NCBI RefSeq assembly: GCF_000014005.1
Contig: NC_008009.1
Location: 1,550,001-1,614,000, forward strand
From: Candidatus Koribacter versatilis Ellin345
GTDB lineage: Bacteria > Acidobacteriota > Terriglobia > Terriglobales > Acidobacteriaceae
Length of the DNA: 64,000 nt
Direction: 5' to 3'
In this document: positions 27,366 to 38,064 of the stretch, piece after piece
Numbering within the stretch: position 1 is the stretch's first letter
Layout of the letters: each line of letters opens with the position of its first letter
The notes under the pieces: model-generated
Database searches by the model: none
The model's input: only the letters and a program-made list of their open reading frames with translations
Told to the model about the DNA's origin: nothing
Made by a program: the position numbers and the translations under genes

Positions 27366-28115
27366 GTGAACATAGAGATGCCGCATCAATTGTGGTTTAC
27401 TGCATTCCTCAATCAGTATCTCGCCGGACCGGTGTCCGCGATGATGAGCGTGTTGCACGTTCCGAACCCGCACCCGAGGGCGCCCATCAGCAACTACGTG
27501 GCGATGGAAATCCTCGTTTTCCTCCTCCTGGTACTGTTCTTCATTGCTACTCGCATCTCGCTGTCCTGGGACAAGCCGGGCGTGCTCCAGCATATAGCGG
27601 AGGGCATGAACAACTTTGTCAGCAACCAGGGCGAAGAGATGATCGGCCACGGCTACGAGACCTATACGTCGTACATCGTGACTCTGGGTGTGTTCATCCT
27701 GTCGATGAACCTGATCGGATTGATTCCGGGCTTCGAGGCGCCGACTGCGTTCCCGTCGGTACCGCTCGGATGCGCGCTGGTGACCTGGTTCTTCTACCAC
27801 GTCCACGGCCTGCGCGAGAATGGCGTCATCGGCTACCTAAAGCACTTCCTGGGCCCGGTGTGGTGGATCTCGCCGCTGCTGTTCGTCATTGAAATTTGCA
27901 GCCACTTCGCCCGCATCATGTCGCTCACGATTCGTCTCTACGCGAACATGTTCGCCGGCGACATGGTGACCTTGGCGTTTTTCTCGCTGGTGCCCCTGGG
28001 ATTTCCGGTAGTTTTCATGGGCCTCCACATTTTCGTGTCGCTCATCCAGACGTACATCTTTATAACTCTGGCTGCGGTGTATTTGGCCGAGGCGACGGCG
28101 CACGGGCACGACTAA
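27366..28115 (+). CDS. atpB: ATP synthase F0 subunit a
   Basis: Subunit a holds the two half-channels through which protons reach the c-ring. The 249 residues contain the essential stator arginine in SLTIRLYANMFAGDM (about residue 190). The last helices read FVSLIQTYIFITLAAVYLAEA. The start is taken as GTG 27366; ATG 27378 would shorten it by four residues. It is followed by atpE after 112 bp. Subunits b, delta, alpha, gamma, beta and epsilon are not here. Confidence 0.94.
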   Translation: MNIEMPHQLWFTAFLNQYLAGPVSAMMSVLHVPNPHPRAPISNYVAMEILVFLLLVLFFIATRISLSWDKPGVLQHIAEGMNNFVSNQGEEMIGHGYETYTSYIVTLGVFILSMNLIGLIPGFEAPTAFPSVPLGCALVTWFFYHVHGLRENGVIGYLKHFLGPVWWISPLLFVIEICSHFARIMSLTIRLYANMFAGDMVTLAFFSLVPLGFPVVFMGLHIFVSLIQTYIFITLAAVYLAEATAHGHD

Positions 28116-28227
28116 GGTCGCGCTCTTTGATGAGTTTTGTAGTACCCGCGTAGCGTGAGGGCGACAGTTACTCCGAGGAGGCTGTGGTCAACCACCCACT
28201 GGCGGACATTGCTAAGGAGAAACACAC

Positions 28228-28542
28228 ATGCGTAAGACTCTGTTCGTACTCTTCATGCTGCTCATGTTGTTTGCGATGCCGGCACTGGCGCAAACCCCGG
28301 GTGGCGACGCTGCTGCAGCCGCTAAAGGCTGGGCCGTTCCTATCGCAGCCGGTATCGGATTCGGCATCGCTGTCGGTCTGGCCGCACTCGGCCAGGGCCG
28401 TGTTGCTGCCTCGGCTTGCGAATCGATGGCGCGTAACCCAGCGGGCCGAGCCGGAATTCAGCTGTTCCTGATTTTCGGTCTCGCGTTCATCGAATCGCTG
28501 GTACTGTTCGCGTTCGTGATCGTGTTTATTAAAGTTGTTTAG
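28228..28542 (+). CDS. atpE: ATP synthase F0 subunit c, with signal-like N-terminus
   Basis: Subunit c forms the rotor ring. The 104 residues are longer than the usual 75-90 because residues 1-21 look like a signal peptide (MRKTLFVLFMLLMLFAMPAL, then AQ). The hairpin follows: helix 1 with LAALGQGRVA, the polar loop ARNP at 68-71, and helix 2 with FIESLVLFAF. Glu89 is the ion carrier. Gln56 and Ser90 sit where Na-binding rings have ligands, but the Thr and Tyr of the Na site are Leu91 and Phe94, so the ion is undecided, more likely protons. AAGGAG precedes the ATG. Confidence 0.94.
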   Translation: MRKTLFVLFMLLMLFAMPALAQTPGGDAAAAAKGWAVPIAAGIGFGIAVGLAALGQGRVAASACESMARNPAGRAGIQLFLIFGLAFIESLVLFAFVIVFIKVV

Positions 28543-28560
28543 AGGATCTCGCGTATCAGG

Positions 28561-28592
28561 AGCCCCGGTCCGAACGGATCGGGGTTTTTGTT
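28561..28592 (+). terminator. Strong terminator after atpE
   Basis: A 10-bp stem (CCCCGGTCCG at 28563-28572, one G-T pair) with a 2-nt loop is followed by TTTTTGTTTG. It ends the F0 locus. Confidence 0.92.
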
Positions 28593-28688
28593 TGTTTCCT
28601 CGCCGTCTAGACTCCCATTCGGCAGTGGTTTCCCGCCGCCGACTGAAGCTCGGTTGCGGCCTGGTGCCCGCACCTCTAGACTCGCGCC

Positions 28689-28820
28689 ATGACCGAGCGC
28701 GTTGCTGACCTGGCGGAGTTTCAAACTTCCCTTGCTGAGGCAAGCGATGGCTTAAGATTCACGCAGGCCTGTGCACATTTGCAGCTAGTATCGAAGTTCG
28801 CACTCACCTTGAACGCATGA
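28689..28820 (+). CDS. Short ORF of 43 residues, doubtful
   Basis: A frame from ATG 28689 encodes 43 residues with no recognisable motif. Its stop overlaps ATG 28817 as ATGA. It may be a small leader or the decayed start of the next frame. Kept only because it precedes the broken ORF below. Confidence 0.2.
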   Translation: MTERVADLAEFQTSLAEASDGLRFTQACAHLQLVSKFALTLNA

Positions 28821-29344
28821 ATCGGGCTGGTGAGTTAATGCGCAGCGGCCGTCCGATCCAGCGATGGTGGTAAAAGTATCTCAAGCGATACCGCCACTAT
28901 GCAGCCGGCTACAAGCTGGCGCAAGACGCAGCGCCGGTAGTCGACGATTTAACGCGAGGCTTTCGCGGCTCCGAATTGCAACCGAGTGTTTCTGTGGGGC
29001 CTTCCTCGCCCTCCTCAGAATGGGTGACTGCAGTCGTGTCTGTCGTGTTGAAGCGACGCGGATTCCTGGCAGGGCAATGCGGCGCGATTTCCGCGGAACC
29101 GAATGTCGGGCGCTTGCTAGTTTACGAACCTATTCAAAGTGTCTCGGATGGAGGGTCGCAATATTCCTCCGCGGGGTTCTTCGACCAAGACGATGCGCCG
29201 CCGCCAGAAACCTGGGTTTTGTATTTGGACGGGAAACTCTACGCGTGGGTTCCAGCCTGTGTGAATACGCTCGCTGACCATGGAGTGGACACAAATCCAG
29301 TGAACTGTATTGAGTGGGTCGGTGACTGTAAGGAATCGGTCTAG
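28817..29344 (+). pseudogene. Hypothetical ORF interrupted by an in-frame stop
   Basis: From ATG 28817 the frame reads 18 residues ending in RPIQRWW, meets TAA at 28871, then continues openly for 157 codons to the stop at 29342-29344. The text on both sides is of one kind (basic helix before, KYLKRYRHYAAG after), so the stop looks like a nonsense change in a lysine codon. The downstream part contains LLVYEPIQSVSDG and WVLYLDGKLYAWVPACVN. I recognise no family. If re-initiated, a TTG at 28976 would give 122 residues. Confidence 0.4.
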
Positions 29345-29375
29345 TGCGTTCTCCATACTGCCCCGTCGAATCATC

Positions 29376-29642
29376 ATGCGCGATCTGCACGATGCGACAC
29401 TGATCAAACTCAAAGCAGGATTGTTCCTGTTGCTTGGGGTGCTTGCGAGCGGACTTCTGTTGGCGGACCGCCCTGCGTGGAGAAGATTGGCATTGCTTTC
29501 CATAACGGTCTGGGCATTTTGTCGACTGTACTACTTTGCCTTCTATGTCATCGAGCGCTACCTCGATCCGACTTATCGGTTCAGTGGACTCATCTCGGCA
29601 GTTCGCTACCTCGCGAAACGGCGTGCCACGCTCGGGCGCTAG
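29376..29642 (+). CDS. Small membrane protein of unknown function
   Basis: An 88-residue protein with two hydrophobic stretches: LIKLKAGLFLLLGVLASGLLL and, after a basic linker, LALLSITVWAFCRLYYFAFYVI. A DPTYRFSGL motif follows and a basic tail closes it. ATG 29376 is preferred because MRDLHDATLIKLKAG is a compact N-terminus; the frame is open from 29310. Function unknown. Transcribed towards the converging hydrolase gene, 7 bp away. Confidence 0.65.
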   Translation: MRDLHDATLIKLKAGLFLLLGVLASGLLLADRPAWRRLALLSITVWAFCRLYYFAFYVIERYLDPTYRFSGLISAVRYLAKRRATLGR

Positions 29643-29649
29643 GAACCGG

Positions 29650-30498
29650 TCACTTGGTTGACGAGGCCGCCTGTTCAATCAGCGCAGCCACTTCTTTCGG
29701 ATGAGAGATGTACACAACGTGGCTCGCTCCCGCAACTTCGATTTTGTGACTGTGGGCGCGTTCCGCGTACCAACGCTCGAGGTTGGGATTGATTGTGCGG
29801 TCGCTCGCCGCAACCAGCGCCCAGCTTGGCTTGGTTCGCCAGGCCGCTTGGGAAATCACCGCGCGGAAGTTCTCGGCCTTGTTCCAGACCTGGGAACTCG
29901 CGAGGAATGCTGCTTGCTCGGCTGACAAGTCGGCCGCGAAGTACTCGTGCAGTTGCGCGGGATCGAGGTAGGTAAAGCCATCGGCGGTCTTCTTGATCGC
30001 GTTGGACTTGCTCAGATCGCTGGGGAAGCGCTTGCCATCGTCGGCCTCGTTCTCGCTTGCGTCTGGCATGTGCGCGGCGATATACACGAGCCCCGCAACC
30101 GCCGGATCATTGCCGGCTTCGGTGATCACGGCTCCGCCGTAGCTGTGCGCGACGAGAATGCACGGGCCATCCTGCAACGCGAGCACGCGCTTCGTCGTGG
30201 CAACGTCATCTTGAAACGATGTTTCTGGCTCCTGCACGATGCTTACGTGGTAGCCGTCTTTAACGAGGATGTCGTACACGCCCTTCCACCCTGAGCCGTC
30301 GGCCCAAGCACCATGGACAAGCACAATGTTTTTGACGGGTGCCTTCGAACCGCTTGGCGGAGGCGTCGATTGAGCGAGCCCCTCGCAGGTACACGCGATC
30401 AGGACGAACAAGGCCACGCATAGCGCGACGATTCGCCAATACACGGCAGACGGCAACATGGAAGCAGACTGGTGCGCAGAAATGCGAAAGTCTCGCAT
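29650..30498 (-). CDS. Secreted alpha/beta hydrolase
   Basis: A 282-residue alpha/beta-hydrolase. The N-terminus is a signal peptide with a hydrophobic core at about 17-38 (IVALCVALFVLIACTC). The core starts with the oxyanion strand VLVHGAWADGSGW, and the nucleophile elbow AHSYGG holds the catalytic Ser. The late acid is in LVAASDRTINP, and the catalytic His in AGASHVVYISHP. This resembles the EstA/salicylate-esterase-like group. The Cys at the end of the hydrophobic core might be a lipobox, but I do not press it. Substrate unknown. Monocistronic. Confidence 0.82.
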   Translation of the reverse strand: MRDFRISAHQSASMLPSAVYWRIVALCVALFVLIACTCEGLAQSTPPPSGSKAPVKNIVLVHGAWADGSGWKGVYDILVKDGYHVSIVQEPETSFQDDVATTKRVLALQDGPCILVAHSYGGAVITEAGNDPAVAGLVYIAAHMPDASENEADDGKRFPSDLSKSNAIKKTADGFTYLDPAQLHEYFAADLSAEQAAFLASSQVWNKAENFRAVISQAAWRTKPSWALVAASDRTINPNLERWYAERAHSHKIEVAGASHVVYISHPKEVAALIEQAASSTK

Positions 30499-30607
30499 GA
30501 TTGAAAGCTCCTTAATCTCTTTCGTGGATCAGGTCCGCGGGGCTCAACTGTGCACACACTTGAGATTCGCGGTGAGGCGCTTTCGATACATGAAAACTGC
30601 GCACCTC

Positions 30608-30770
30608 CTACTTTGGTATCAGTTCGACTATGGTGAGGTTCTCGCGCGCCAATGGCTGGTTCGGATCGATCGCCAGCGCTTTCTCTAAGTTCACCTTTTG
30701 CCTCCGTCGGCCACCGCCGCGGCGAGATTCGCATGGGTGGCTGCATCGGTTAGGAGCAACACCGCGCTGG
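30608..30770 (-). pseudogene. TPR gene remnant, frame-shifted
   Basis: Near the minus-strand end lies a TPR half, NLEKALAIDPNQPLARENL, ending in a stop at 30608. The expected preceding residues (ATHANLAAAVADGGKR) are present in a different frame, which then meets TGA. This is a decayed tail of a TPR-containing gene. Confidence 0.4.
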
Positions 30771-30838
30771 CTGAAGGACAAAGAAATACGCATTGGAAAC
30801 TGCGGAAGAAACCGCCATTCGTGTCGGATTGCGAGCAG

Positions 30839-30865
30839 GAAAAAGCCCCGTCTCGCGACGAGGCT
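30839..30865 (-). terminator. Terminator of complex I locus 2
   Basis: On the minus strand AGCCTCGTC pairs with GACGGGGCT (9 bp, one wobble) across a 4-nt loop, followed by TTTTT. It lies about 20 bp after the nuoN2 stop. Confidence 0.88.
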
Positions 30866-30885
30866 CTTATGCAAGACAGAACGAA

Positions 30886-32364
30886 CTACCTCACCAAGTC
30901 CTGTGCCGACTTCAACGCGTAGTTGATGAACTGAGTTGGCAGCACGCCCAGGTAGATGGTGAACATAAGGCACATTGCGAGGGCCAGGGCGAGACCGAAC
31001 GGCATGCGCGCCACCGGCACTTCCTCTCGCTCGTCGCGCATATACATGTAGACGATGATGCGGAGGTAGTAATAGGCGCCGACCGCGCTGTTGATGACGC
31101 CGATGATGGTCAGCCATACCAGGTGCGATTGCAACGCGCTGGTGAAGACGTAGAACTTGGCGAAGAAGCCGCCCGTGACCGGAATGCCGATCAGCGAGAG
31201 CAGGAAGACCGTGAGGATCGCGGCGAGCAGCGGGGAACGTCGTCCAAGGCCGGCGTAGTCCTCGAGAGTGACGTACTTTTCGCCCGTGTTGGCGAAGTGG
31301 CTGACGACCGCGAAGGCGCCGACGTTCATCGCCGCATAGGTCGCGGTGTAGAAGATCGCGGCGGAAATGCCGGCGTCTTTCGCGGCTGCGAAGGCGACCA
31401 GCATATATCCGGCATGCGCAATCGACGAATACGCCAGCAGGCGCTTCACGTTCGATTGCACCAGTGCGCCGATGTTGCCTATCGTCATGGAGAGCGCAGC
31501 GGAGACCCACACGATCCAGAACCAGCCCGGAGCGTTCATCGCAAAGAGTACGCGGAGCAGCACAGCGAACGCGGCAGCCTTGGGGCCGGTGGACATCAAC
31601 GCCACGATGGGCGACGGTGCGCCTTCGTAAACGTCGGGCGTCCAGACGTGGAACGGAGCGGCAGCCACCTTGAAGCCGAGGCCAATGAACATCAGCGCCA
31701 CAGCGAGGTAGATGATCGGCTGCAGCGGGTGCATGTTCTGGAGTGCGGCCGCAATCGTGTAGACGTTGGTCGAGCCGGTGGCGCCGAAGATGAGAGCCAC
31801 GCCGTACAGGAAAAACGCGGTCGCGAAGGAGCCGAGCAGGAAGTACTTCAAAGACGACTCGGCGGACTCGGCCACACGGCGGCGCATCGCCGCCAGCACG
31901 TAGCTTCCGATCGAAGAAATTTCAAGGGCGATGAAGATCAGCACCAGTTCGGTCGCCGAGGTCATCAACATCATCCCCAGCGCCGAGAACAGGATGATCG
32001 CGTAGTACTCACCCGAACGCATGCGCTGCACGTCCATGTATTCGAACGAAACCAGCAGCACGGCGGCGGTAATCAGGGCGATGAGGACATGGAAGAACAG
32101 GCTGAAGCTATCCACATGCACCATGCCCCAGAAGCCGGTGCCGTTGTTTACGTCGTACATCCCGGGATAGCGGGCCTGGCACGCGATCGCGCCGAGCGAA
32201 ACCAGCACGCCGATGAGCGAGAGATAGCCGAGTGGCTTCTTTGAATTGTTTTGCGGGATAAGTGCGTCCGCCATCATGACGACAATGCCGAACACGGCCA
32301 GGACTATCTCCGGCAGAATACGGATGTAGTCAATCGTCGGGATGGCGAATTGGAAGTTACTCAT
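30886..32364 (-). CDS. nuoN: NADH-quinone oxidoreductase subunit N, locus 2
   Basis: The second NuoN, 492 residues. Family segments are ATELVLIFIALEISSIGSYVLAAM with the membrane Glu, then FKVAAAPFHVWTPDVYEGAPSP and LLAYSSIAHAGYMLVAF. The start ATG 32364 overlaps the nuoM2 stop as ATGA; a longer open frame upstream is a shadow of nuoM2. It is the last gene of locus 2 and has a terminator right after it. Confidence 0.96.
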   Translation of the reverse strand: MSNFQFAIPTIDYIRILPEIVLAVFGIVVMMADALIPQNNSKKPLGYLSLIGVLVSLGAIACQARYPGMYDVNNGTGFWGMVHVDSFSLFFHVLIALITAAVLLVSFEYMDVQRMRSGEYYAIILFSALGMMLMTSATELVLIFIALEISSIGSYVLAAMRRRVAESAESSLKYFLLGSFATAFFLYGVALIFGATGSTNVYTIAAALQNMHPLQPIIYLAVALMFIGLGFKVAAAPFHVWTPDVYEGAPSPIVALMSTGPKAAAFAVLLRVLFAMNAPGWFWIVWVSAALSMTIGNIGALVQSNVKRLLAYSSIAHAGYMLVAFAAAKDAGISAAIFYTATYAAMNVGAFAVVSHFANTGEKYVTLEDYAGLGRRSPLLAAILTVFLLSLIGIPVTGGFFAKFYVFTSALQSHLVWLTIIGVINSAVGAYYYLRIIVYMYMRDEREEVPVARMPFGLALALAMCLMFTIYLGVLPTQFINYALKSAQDLVR

Positions 32365-33922
32365 CGGCCGATCACCTGTGCAACAACTTGTAGGAAGTGG
32401 TGCGCGGTAGGCACCGCGGCTTGCACGCCGCCGTTCACCCCACTGAGCGCAGCCTGGACCGCCGGGTTGATCTGGCGGAGGAAAATCATCGGGACCACGC
32501 CCATGACCAGCGACATCACCGCGATCGGCCACAACGAGAGGCGTTCGCGCGCGTTGAGGTCAGATAAGTTGTTGTTCGCCTCGACCGTCACGTCGCCGTA
32601 GAACGTCTTCTGGTAGAGCCAGAGCAGGTACCACGCGCCCCAGATTACGCCCGAGGCTGCGAGGATGCCGTAGATCATCTTCGCCTGGAAGGCGCCGCTC
32701 AGGACGAGGAACTCGCCCACGAAGCCGTTGAGCAGCGGCAGTCCGGCGGAGGCCAGCGTGATCACCAGGAAGAAGGTGGCGAACACCGGCATCGGCGTGG
32801 CGAGGCCGCCGTACTGCTTGATCTCGTAAGTGTGGCGGCGTTCGTAAATCATGCCCAGCAGCATGAACAGGCCGCCGGTCGAGACGCCGTGGTTCAGCAT
32901 CTGGTACACCGAACCGCTCACGCCCATGGCGGTGAAGCTGAAGATGCCCAACACGCAGAAGCCAAGGTGGCTCACCGACGAGTAGGCGACCAGCTTCTTC
33001 ATGTTTGGCTGGACGAGGGCGACAAGCGCGCCGTAGATGATCCCAATGATTGCCAGCGCGATGATCCAGGGTGCGTTGCGCCGCGCTGCTTCCGGGAACA
33101 GCCCGAGGTTAAAGCGCAGCAGGCCGTAGGTGCCCATCTTGAGGAGCACGCCGGCGAGCAGCACGGAACCCGCGGTCGGTGCTTCTACGTGCGCGTCGGG
33201 CAGCCATGTATGGAACGGAAAGAGTGGGACTTTCACCGCGAAGGCGATGAAGAAGCCGAGGAAGAGCCACTGCTGCGCGTGCGAGAAGCCAGAGACGTTT
33301 CCGAGTTGGATCGCCTGCTGGATTTCAACGAAGTCGAATGAGCCAGTCTTCGAATACAGCCAGAGCATCGCGGCCAGCATGAACACCGACGCGACCATGG
33401 TGTACATGAAGAACTTCACCGCGGCGTAGATGCGGCGCTCATGGCCGTAAATGCCGATGAGCAGCGCCATCGGGATCAGCGTGGCTTCCCAGAAGAAGTA
33501 GAACTGGAAGAGATCGAGCGAGACGAAGACGCCGAGCATCGCCGTCTCAAGGATGAGCATGAGGATGAAGAATTCCTTCACGCGTTCCTTGATCGAAGTC
33601 CAGGAGATGAGCACGCTCAGCGGAACGAGGAACGTGGTCAGCACTACCAGCCAGATCGAAATGCCGTCGGCGCCGAGGTGATAGTGGATGTTCGGCGTGG
33701 TGATCCACGGTACGTTCAGCTCGTACTGGAAGCCGCCCTTGGAGTAATCGAAGTGCCAAGGCAGGTGCAGCGATGCAATGAACGTGAGCAGGGAGATCAG
33801 CAGTGCGAACCACCGGATGTCGCGATCGCGGCGCGGGAAAAACAGGAGCAGCACCGCACCGAGGCCCGGAAGGAACGTGACCAGTGTCAGGATGTGATCG
33901 TTGGCGAGATCGACTAAGTGGT

Positions 33923-33926
<4 letters not shown>
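32361..33926 (-). CDS. nuoM: NADH-quinone oxidoreductase subunit M, locus 2
   Basis: The second NuoM, 521 residues, with YFFWEATLIPMALLIGIYG, FHTWLPDAHVEAPTAGSVLLAGVLLKMG and AYSSVSHLGFCVLG. It lacks the Ala/Pro/Lys-rich tail of the first copy. ATG 33926 overlaps the nuoL2 stop as ATGA. Its presence beside a full nuoE-F-G set makes this the conventional NADH-linked pump. Confidence 0.96.
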
Positions 33927-35953
<2,027 letters not shown>

Positions 35954-35955
35954 AT

Positions 35956-36267
35956 CTATAGCTTCAACAGGTTCACTCGGTCGACGTTCAACGTTTCGCG
36001 CGAGCGGAAGACAGCGATGATGATACCCAGTCCAACGGCGGATTCGGCGGCAGCGACGACCATTACGAAGAACACAAAGATGTGGCCGCTCAGGGAACGC
36101 AGCTCGGTCGCATAGGCAACAAAGGTCAGGTTCACGGCGTTGAGCATGAGCTCGATGCACATGAAGATGGTGATGATGTTGCGCTTGATCATGAACCCGA
36201 TGACGCCGCAGATGAAAAGGAAGGCGCTCAGCATCAGGTACCAGGCGAGAGGAATCGTGCTGCTCAT
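35956..36267 (-). CDS. nuoK: NADH-quinone oxidoreductase subunit K, locus 2
   Basis: The second NuoK, 103 residues, with the two membrane Glu in [17 protein letters not shown] and [19 protein letters not shown]. The start overlaps the nuoJ2 stop as ATGA. Confidence 0.96.
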   Translation of the reverse strand: MSSTIPLAWYLMLSAFLFICGVIGFMIKRNIITIFMCIELMLNAVNLTFVAYATELRSLSGHIFVFFVMVVAAAESAVGLGIIIAVFRSRETLNVDRVNLLKL

Positions 36268-36764
36268 ACATCCTCCTTTCGCGCCAGGACCACGGCGCCC
36301 ATGATGCCGATGAGCACGAGCACGCTGGTCACTTCAAACGGCAACAGGTACGGCCCAAAGAGCAGCATGCCGATCTCCTTGCCCGTGCCGTGCAGTTCGC
36401 CGATACTGACCTTGGTGAACGACTGCTCGTTATGCAGCAGTATCCATGTGATCAGCGTTGCGACGATGGCTGCAGCCGGAACGCCTAGCACGATGGCAAT
36501 CTTGCTGCTCTTGGTGTGCTCCTCCACGCCCGCGTTCAACAACATGATGACGAAGACGAAGAGCACCATGATGGCGCCGGCATAAACGATTACCTGGATG
36601 GCGCCGACGAACTCAGCGCCCATCAGCAGGAAGAGCCCGGCAAGCGAGGCCATGACCACCACCAGCGACAGGGCGCTGTTAATGGGGTGCTTCTGCGCCA
36701 GCAGGTTGATGGCGCCGGCCACGCATCCGGCAGCAAAGAAAAAGAATAGGATCTCGTGCAGCAT
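36264..36764 (-). CDS. nuoJ: NADH-quinone oxidoreductase subunit J, locus 2
   Basis: The second NuoJ, 166 residues, with [28 protein letters not shown] and the final helix [21 protein letters not shown]. It begins 35 bp after nuoH2. A nuoI gene normally lies here and is absent. Confidence 0.95.
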   Translation of the reverse strand: MLHEILFFFFAAGCVAGAINLLAQKHPINSALSLVVVMASLAGLFLLMGAEFVGAIQVIVYAGAIMVLFVFVIMLLNAGVEEHTKSSKIAIVLGVPAAAIVATLITWILLHNEQSFTKVSIGELHGTGKEIGMLLFGPYLLPFEVTSVLVLIGIMGAVVLARKEDV

Positions 36765-36799
36765 TCGTTTTTATGTCGGCGCCCTCGCGCCGTAAATCT

Positions 36800-37864
36800 T
36801 TACTTCAGCGCGACGAACAGTGCCGTCACCATGATGTTGGCAATCGAAAGCGGCAGCAGGAACTTCCAGCTGAACGCCATCAGTTGGTCGTAACGGAAAC
36901 GGGGCAGCGTACCGCGCACCCAGATGTAAATGAACAGGAACGCAAAAATCCGCAGGCAGAACCAGAACACCGGCACCAGCGACTGCAGGATCGGCGGCAG
37001 GAAGCCCGGCACCGGGCCACTCCATCCACCGAGGAACAGGATCGAAGCGATGCACGCGACGGTGACCATGTTCGCGTACTCGGCCATGAAGAACATGGCG
37101 AACTTCATCGAGGAATATTCCGTGTGATACCCGGCAACGAGTTCGGTTTCAGCTTCCGGAAGATCGAACGGGATACGGTTCGTTTCCGCGTAAGCCGAGG
37201 TCAGGTAAATAAAGAACGCGATGAACTGGAAACCGCCGAAGATGTTCCAATTCCAGAAGCCGCCTTGCTGCAACCTCACGATCTCTCGCAAACTGAACGA
37301 ACCGCTGAGCAGCAGCACGCCCACCAGCGACAGGCCGAGCGAAACTTCGTAGCTCACCATCTGCGCCGACGCGCGCAGGCTACCGAGCAGGGAATACTTG
37401 CTGTTCGATGACCACCCCGCCAGTGCGATGCCATAAACGCCGATCGACGTAACGCCGAGGATGATCAGTAGCCCAATGTTGATGTCCACCGGTTGGCCGT
37501 TGGCGCCCATGATACCGGTGATCTGCAGCGGTGTAGTGATGTGCCCGATGGTCAGCGTACCGCCGAAGGGCACTATCGAGATCGAGAGCAGTGCCATCGC
37601 CACTGCCAGCATCGGAGCCAGGATGTAAAGCGGCTTGTTGACGTGCGGCGGCAGCAGGTCTTCCTTCAGGATGAACTTGAGTCCGTCTGCCAGCGGCTGC
37701 AACAGGCCGAACGGGCCGACGCGGGTGGGTCCCCAGCGGTTCTGCATGCGGCCCACAACCTTGCGCTCGAGCCAAACGGTATAGGCCACCGCCGTCAATA
37801 GAACGAAGATGACCAGGACGACCTTGATCAGTGCCACGAGTAAAAATAGTGCGATAGAACCCAT
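36800..37864 (-). CDS. nuoH: NADH-quinone oxidoreductase subunit H, locus 2
   Basis: The second NuoH, 354 residues, near the usual length. It shows [34 protein letters not shown] and [25 protein letters not shown]. It differs from the locus 1 copy in the ERK-RWGP region (RIRLGP there) and lacks the 70-residue C-terminal excess. It is separated from nuoG2 by 200 bp containing repeat copy 1. Confidence 0.96.
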   Translation of the reverse strand: MGSIALFLLVALIKVVLVIFVLLTAVAYTVWLERKVVGRMQNRWGPTRVGPFGLLQPLADGLKFILKEDLLPPHVNKPLYILAPMLAVAMALLSISIVPFGGTLTIGHITTPLQITGIMGANGQPVDINIGLLIILGVTSIGVYGIALAGWSSNSKYSLLGSLRASAQMVSYEVSLGLSLVGVLLLSGSFSLREIVRLQQGGFWNWNIFGGFQFIAFFIYLTSAYAETNRIPFDLPEAETELVAGYHTEYSSMKFAMFFMAEYANMVTVACIASILFLGGWSGPVPGFLPPILQSLVPVFWFCLRIFAFLFIYIWVRGTLPRFRYDQLMAFSWKFLLPLSIANIMVTALFVALK

Positions 37865-37939
37865 TCGCGCTTCCGAGTGTCGCGCAATACGCGCGCGACG
37901 GAATGTGCAGCTACAAACGTTGCGATAGGCGAACGGCCG

Positions 37940-38005
37940 CTGGGGCTAAAGCCCGCCTGATTAGGAACCTGCTTCGGCACGGCTTAAGCCGTGCCCTGAT
38001 ACAAA
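37940..38005 (-). repeat. Two-hairpin palindromic repeat, copy 1
   Basis: The plus strand reads GGGGCTAAAGCCC, a 17-base spacer, then CGGCACGGCTTAAGCCGTGCC and CTGATACAA. The two stems are separate palindromes. Sister copies lie at 42588, 47183 and 62307. This copy lies between nuoG2 and nuoH2. Confidence 0.85.
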
Positions 38006-38064
38006 CCTGGTTCAGTCCACAACAGCGCGATGGCATGCGCTGCTTATCCACAAAACTTTGCCGA

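Noticed and set aside
30793-32244. Long plus-strand frame of 483 residues
   Set aside because: It mirrors nuoN2 on the opposite strand and has a Glu/Arg/Gln/His-rich shadow composition.
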